Part shown: piece after piece, positions 61,256 to 64,000 of the stretch
Layout: every line of letters starts with the position of its first letter
How positions within the stretch are numbered: position 1 is the first letter of the stretch
Assembly: GCA_965214305.1 (NCBI GenBank)
Contig: OZ243949.1
Span: 992,001-1,056,000 of the forward strand
DNA from: Azophilus sp965214305
GTDB taxonomy: Bacteria > Pseudomonadota > Gammaproteobacteria > Pseudomonadales > Azotimanducaceae
Reading direction: 5' to 3'
DNA length: 64,000 nt
The notes under the pieces: generated by a model
The model's database searches: none
What the model was told of the DNA's origin: nothing
Seen by the model: only the letters and a program-made list of their open reading frames with translations
Program-made: the position numbers and the translations under genes

Positions 61256-61690
61256 TCATCGTGCGTCTTCCGGGAAGACGTCGAATCCCAATGCATGGGA
61301 ATTGCTGCGCACCCTTTCATCGAATGAAAGGATTTGCACGTCCGGTGCCATGCTGCGGGAAAAAAGAGCGGTCGCTAAGTGGACCGCGTCCAGAGAACGA
61401 ACTGGCTCGTGCGGAAAACGACGGCGGGCGGATTCGACGATCTCGGCGTCGATGGCGCACAACGTCCAGAAAGCCGAGGCAGTCGCAACAACCGTTCTGA
61501 TCTCGGCAGCCGCAGCCTCATCCAGTTGACCTGTCGCCGCCGCTCGGTGCAGCACCCGGTCACACTCGATCAGAGTGAGGTCGGAGGTGAAAATCCGGTC
61601 CGCCTGGGCTAGCGCCTGTCTGGATTCACTACCTCGGCTTTCTCCCAACAGCCACGACAGGACAGCGCTGGTCTCAACGTAAAGGTTCAG
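61256..61690 (-). CDS. VapC-like PIN-domain toxin, apparent CTG start
   Basis: 144-residue PIN ribonuclease. Reading from CTG at 61690 gives LNLYVETSAVLSWLLGESRG, a normal PIN N terminus. Acidic residues lie in YVETSAVL, TLIECDRVLHRA, RSLDAVHLATALF and ILSFDERVR. No ATG, GTG or TTG lies at the expected place; the first is a TTG at 61648, which would remove the first catalytic acid. The CTG overlaps the antitoxin stop as CTGA. Either CTG initiates under translational coupling or the start was mutated from ATG. Confidence 0.8.
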   Translation of the reverse strand: MNLYVETSAVLSWLLGESRGSESRQALAQADRIFTSDLTLIECDRVLHRAAATGQLDEAAAAEIRTVVATASAFWTLCAIDAEIVESARRRFPHEPVRSLDAVHLATALFSRSMAPDVQILSFDERVRSNSHALGFDVFPEDAR

Positions 61691-61977
61691 TATTCGCCCC
61701 TAGACTCACTCAGCAGAGTTTTCGCGGTACCTTCTGGCAGTTGCACGGAGGTGCTTATGTACAGCTCCGGTCGATTCCGTGCCCCAAGACGCACTTTCCC
61801 CGCTTGCGCACGGCGCCTCAGCTCGTTGTCGATGTGGTTGTCCGAGAGGTGCGTCGGAGGGCGAATTTCCGCGACGGTTTCGCCGCGATGGGTGACATAC
61901 ACTTCGTTCCCTTCGCGCACCATCCGGATGCACTCGCTCAAACGAGATTTCAACTCTCTGACGCCCATCGTGATCAT
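61687..61977 (-). CDS. Phd/YefM-type antitoxin
   Basis: 96 residues from the ATG at 61977: MITMGVRELKSRLSECIRMV, then REGNEVYVTHRGETVAEIRP, the DNA-binding fold of Phd/YefM antitoxins. The C-terminal part (TLLSESRGEY) would wrap the toxin. It precedes the PIN toxin and overlaps it by four bases. The pair probably autoregulates. An 80-bp piece of this gene is duplicated at 62346-62428. Confidence 0.85.
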   Translation of the reverse strand: MITMGVRELKSRLSECIRMVREGNEVYVTHRGETVAEIRPPTHLSDNHIDNELRRRAQAGKVRLGARNRPELYISTSVQLPEGTAKTLLSESRGEY

Positions 61978-62115
61978 TCGTCTAATGTACCTGCATGAGA
62001 CCACAACCACAAGCGCACAGAAACATTTCGGAACCCGGCACCCGCTTCGCGGGCGCCCAGTCCCTTGACTGTCGTGAGAGTACTACTGACTATTCCCGTT
62101 CACCCTGACGGCGCA

Positions 62116-62322
62116 ATGATGGAGTACAAGAGCAGCCCCAAGCACTCCGAGCCCTGGCAGCGTGGGCGGCGAGGTAGCCTTTGCCCAACGGAGGTGCGGT
62201 CATTGGCCGACGAGCTGCTGCGGGGGAGCGTTTTGCATGACAACAAGCGATCACCCAGAGCCAATGGTCACAACATTAGCCCCGTGGTCACAGGGATACG
62301 ATCTTGCCGACCGCCTTCATGA
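62116..62322 (+). pseudogene. N-terminal fragment of an unnamed conserved protein
   Basis: MMEYKSSPKHSEPWQRGRRG followed by SLCPTEVRSLADELLRGSVL resembles the start of a small family with an HSxPWQxGRRGSxCP motif that I remember from proteobacterial genomes. After DNKRSPRANG the sequence is unlike the family and the frame ends. Function unknown. Confidence 0.4.
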
Positions 62323-62345
62323 CCAACTCGATGGCCGCTTTCTGA

Positions 62346-62428
62346 TCCGTGCGCCAAGGCGCACTTTACCTGCTTGCGCACGGTGCCTCAGCTCGTTGTC
62401 GATGTGGTGGTCTGGGAGGTGGAGGCAA
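62346..62428 (-). pseudogene. Duplicated antitoxin fragment
   Basis: About 80 bases match 61776-61858 inside the antitoxin gene with few differences. On the minus strand both read HIDNELR(R/H)RAQAGKVRLG. It is a scrap of a second antitoxin gene or a partial tandem duplication with an offset of 570 bases. Confidence 0.75.
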
Positions 62429-62507
62429 ATCCCTCTGACCGAGTTGTGGCACCGGACGGGGCGGGATACCTTGGCAGCCTTCAGCAAAAGTTGCGAAGTG
62501 GGATCCA

Positions 62508-62698
62508 TTGAAAACGCATTCGACGCGCTGGCGGGAGAAACTGGATCGCGGGGAAATCGTGTTGCTCGACGGCGGTACCGGCTCGGAGCTGCAACGCCGT
62601 GGCGTGCCGATGCACGGCGCCAACTGGTCCGCTTTGGCCGTTCACACCCATCCGAACAAGGTCCGTGAGGTTTACGAAGCCTACATTGAGGCTGGCGC
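62508..62698 (+). pseudogene. 5' fragment of a homocysteine S-methyltransferase gene
   Basis: From the TTG at 62508: LDRGEIVLLDGGTGSELQRR, GVPMHGANWSALAVHTHPNK and VREVYEAYIEAGA are the N terminus of the cobalamin-independent homocysteine/S-methylmethionine methyltransferase family. After EAGA, where the family continues DVI(I/T)TNTF, the sequence switches abruptly to the antisense of the alpha/beta hydrolase gene at about 62698. The zinc-binding Cys region is lost. Confidence 0.8.
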
Positions 62699-63212
62699 CG
62701 GCCCGAGCCCAGCATCCACAAGCCGGGGTTGTCGTTGGCGCCGAGCCGGGCAGCCGGGCTGTGGCTCCAGGTATTCGCCATGTCGATAGCGGCCTGGTGG
62801 TTGTCCGCAGCGGCACCCAACAAGGCGCTGGTTACAGGCATGGGGGCGGAAATACCGAGCAACGCCAGCGCCCGACAACGCTCCGGGAAGCACGCGGCCA
62901 AGGCGTATGCGACCAACGCACCCATGCTATGGCCCACCACCGCCACAGTTGCCAAATCGAGCGCGTCCATTGCGCGAATCAGCCAATTCGCCATGTCTTC
63001 AATCGAGCGCAACGCCGGCCTCTCGCTACGCCCGTGGCCGGGCAGATCCGGTGCCAGGACATTGAGGCCAACGCGGGCGAAATGGCGCGCCGGCATGACC
63101 CAAACGCTGTGATCCATGCCGGCGCCGTGAATGAGCACCACCGCCGAGCGATTGGGCTGGTGCTCGCCGGTGCCGGTGGAGGCGAATGCCGCCTGGCCGT
63201 CCACCTGGAACT

Positions 63213-63812
63213 TCATGAGCCACCCTCAGTCTTGGCAACCCGCCGCGGCGCGTTCTTCAGGTCGCCAATCAAGTCCTCCGGGTCTTCCAAACCGATTGAA
63301 AGGCGAATCAAACCCTCGCCTATGCCAGCGGCGACCAAGGCTTCGGCATCCATGCGGTGGTGGGTGGTGCTCGCGGGATGGATAACCAGCGACTTGGCAT
63401 CGCCCACATTGGCGAGATGGGAAAAGAGGCGCAGCGCCTCGATTAATGCCCGCCCCGCCGGCCGGCCGCCGCGCACGGTGAAGCCAAATACCGCGCCGGC
63501 ACCCTTCGGCAACAACGCCTTGGCGAGTTGGTGGTCCGGGTGCTCCGGCAGGCTCGGATAGCTCACCGATTCAACCAGCGGATGGGCGGCCAAAAAATCG
63601 ACCACCTGCTCCGTGTTGGCGACATGCCGGGCCATCCTGAGCGGCAATGTTTCCAAACCCTGCAGGATTTGAAATGCCGTCATGGGCGCCATACAGGCCC
63701 CGAAATCACGAATGCCCTCTTTGCGGGCGCGGGTTAGCGGATCCGGTGCCTGGCCCGCGTGCAAGGCGAGGGTGTCGAAGCCGGCCGGCCTCGGGCTTTT
63801 GTGTTGGCTCAT
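63213..63812 (-). pseudogene. O-acetylhomoserine sulfhydrylase (MetY-like), large internal deletion
   Basis: The N terminus MSQHKSPRPAGFDTLALHAG then QAPDP is typical of MetY. It continues directly into TRARKEGIRDFGACMAPMTA, which belongs about 220 residues further on, then LQGLETLPLRMARHVANTEQ and LKLFSHLANVGDAKSL-type LRLFSHLANVGDAKSLVIHP to a normal end. The PLP-binding lysine and most of the cofactor site are gone, while the frame is kept. The product would be 199 residues against about 420-430. It is almost certainly inactive. Confidence 0.85.
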
Positions 63813-64000
63813 ACTGGTTCGCCCGCCGCACGGGCATTGTCGTAAAGAGCGCAACTGTACCCGTTACGAGGGTATTGGCGCGACCCGCCGACTGGGCCCC
63901 GAGCGAACCGGATCGGACAACGCCGACCCGGTCCGGCCCTTGGCTCAAGTTCGCTCCGATTAATCCGGCGAACGGTTTAGAGCCATGAGGAATAGCCTAT

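Larger units (their letters stand above)
62317..63216 (-). pseudogene. Alpha/beta hydrolase, 3' part lost and replaced
   Basis: Residues 1 to about 173 are a good alpha/beta hydrolase: VVLIHGAGMDHSVWVMPARH (oxyanion hole), PDLPGHGRSERPAL, VAVVGHSMGALVAYALAACF (nucleophile Ser) and NPGLWMLGSG. From about 62698 downward the frame is antisense to the methyltransferase fragment and the antitoxin scrap, so the catalytic Asp and His are missing. It starts within the metY stop codon (ATGA overlap). Confidence 0.8.

Noticed and set aside
62599..63561. 320-codon plus-strand frame
   Set aside because: It starts in the methyltransferase fragment but then runs antisense to the hydrolase and metY remnants; no domain after the junction.

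Overview
The window is a GC-rich, gene-dense chromosomal segment that looks gammaproteobacterial. The evidence is the order dcd, apbC, metG, rnf genes, nth, together with coq7, grxD, rnt and a Lon protease. The sulfur-oxidation genes and the many short palindromic elements suggest a sulfur-oxidising, possibly host-associated lineage. That taxonomic reading is an inference; there is no rRNA in the window.

Layout. 0-4.8 kb: a truncated fatty-acid desaturase, then the tryptophan genes trpEGDC. 4.8-9.6 kb: coq7, dcd, apbC and, divergently, metG. 9.6-14 kb: an Rnf electron-transport operon (A, B, D, G, E) that ends in nth. Its rnfB carries the ferredoxin tail of RnfC, and no RnfC NADH/FMN-binding part is present. 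14.1-21.5 kb: an orphan vsr and a thiamine cluster (thiD, thiE, a second ThiE-like gene, a TPP riboswitch, thiC, thiO, thiS, thiG), followed by a GPH-family transporter. 23-32 kb: dsbD, argG, rnt, grxD, a PatB-like lyase, argD, argF. 32-33.2 kb: a Nudix remnant and a dimeric dUTPase. 33.3-45.4 kb: two acyl-CoA dehydrogenase gene pairs, lon, an M20 amidohydrolase, a second GPH transporter and an enoyl-CoA hydratase. 45.5-49 kb: a DUF2461 gene and a two-subunit molybdenum hydroxylase (IorAB type). 49.2-54.1 kb: sulfur oxidation, with a c-type cytochrome, FccB, SoxX, a SoxY variant, SoxZ and SoxA. SoxB and SoxCD are not in the window. 54.3-60.8 kb: a small membrane protein, a HAD phosphatase, a lipoprotein and a GldA/GldFG/DUF4340-type ABC system whose permease gene is frameshifted. 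60.9-63.8 kb: a decayed region with a transposase remnant, a VapBC-like toxin-antitoxin pair plus a duplicated antitoxin scrap, a truncated homocysteine methyltransferase, a truncated alpha/beta hydrolase and an internally deleted metY.

The most striking feature beyond the genes is a set of at least six families of small non-autonomous palindromic or terminal-inverted-repeat elements (called A-F here, plus a 45-bp tandem repeat, G). They sit between genes, at gene ends and start regions, and inside coding sequences in frame (dUTPase clearly; iorB, thiO and the M20 amidohydrolase probably). No complete transposase is present to explain them.

Functionally, the segment combines amino-acid synthesis (Trp, Arg), cofactor synthesis (thiamine, ubiquinone), acyl-CoA oxidation of an unidentified substrate, and periplasmic oxidation of reduced sulfur. 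All calls come from reading the sequence; no database search was run.
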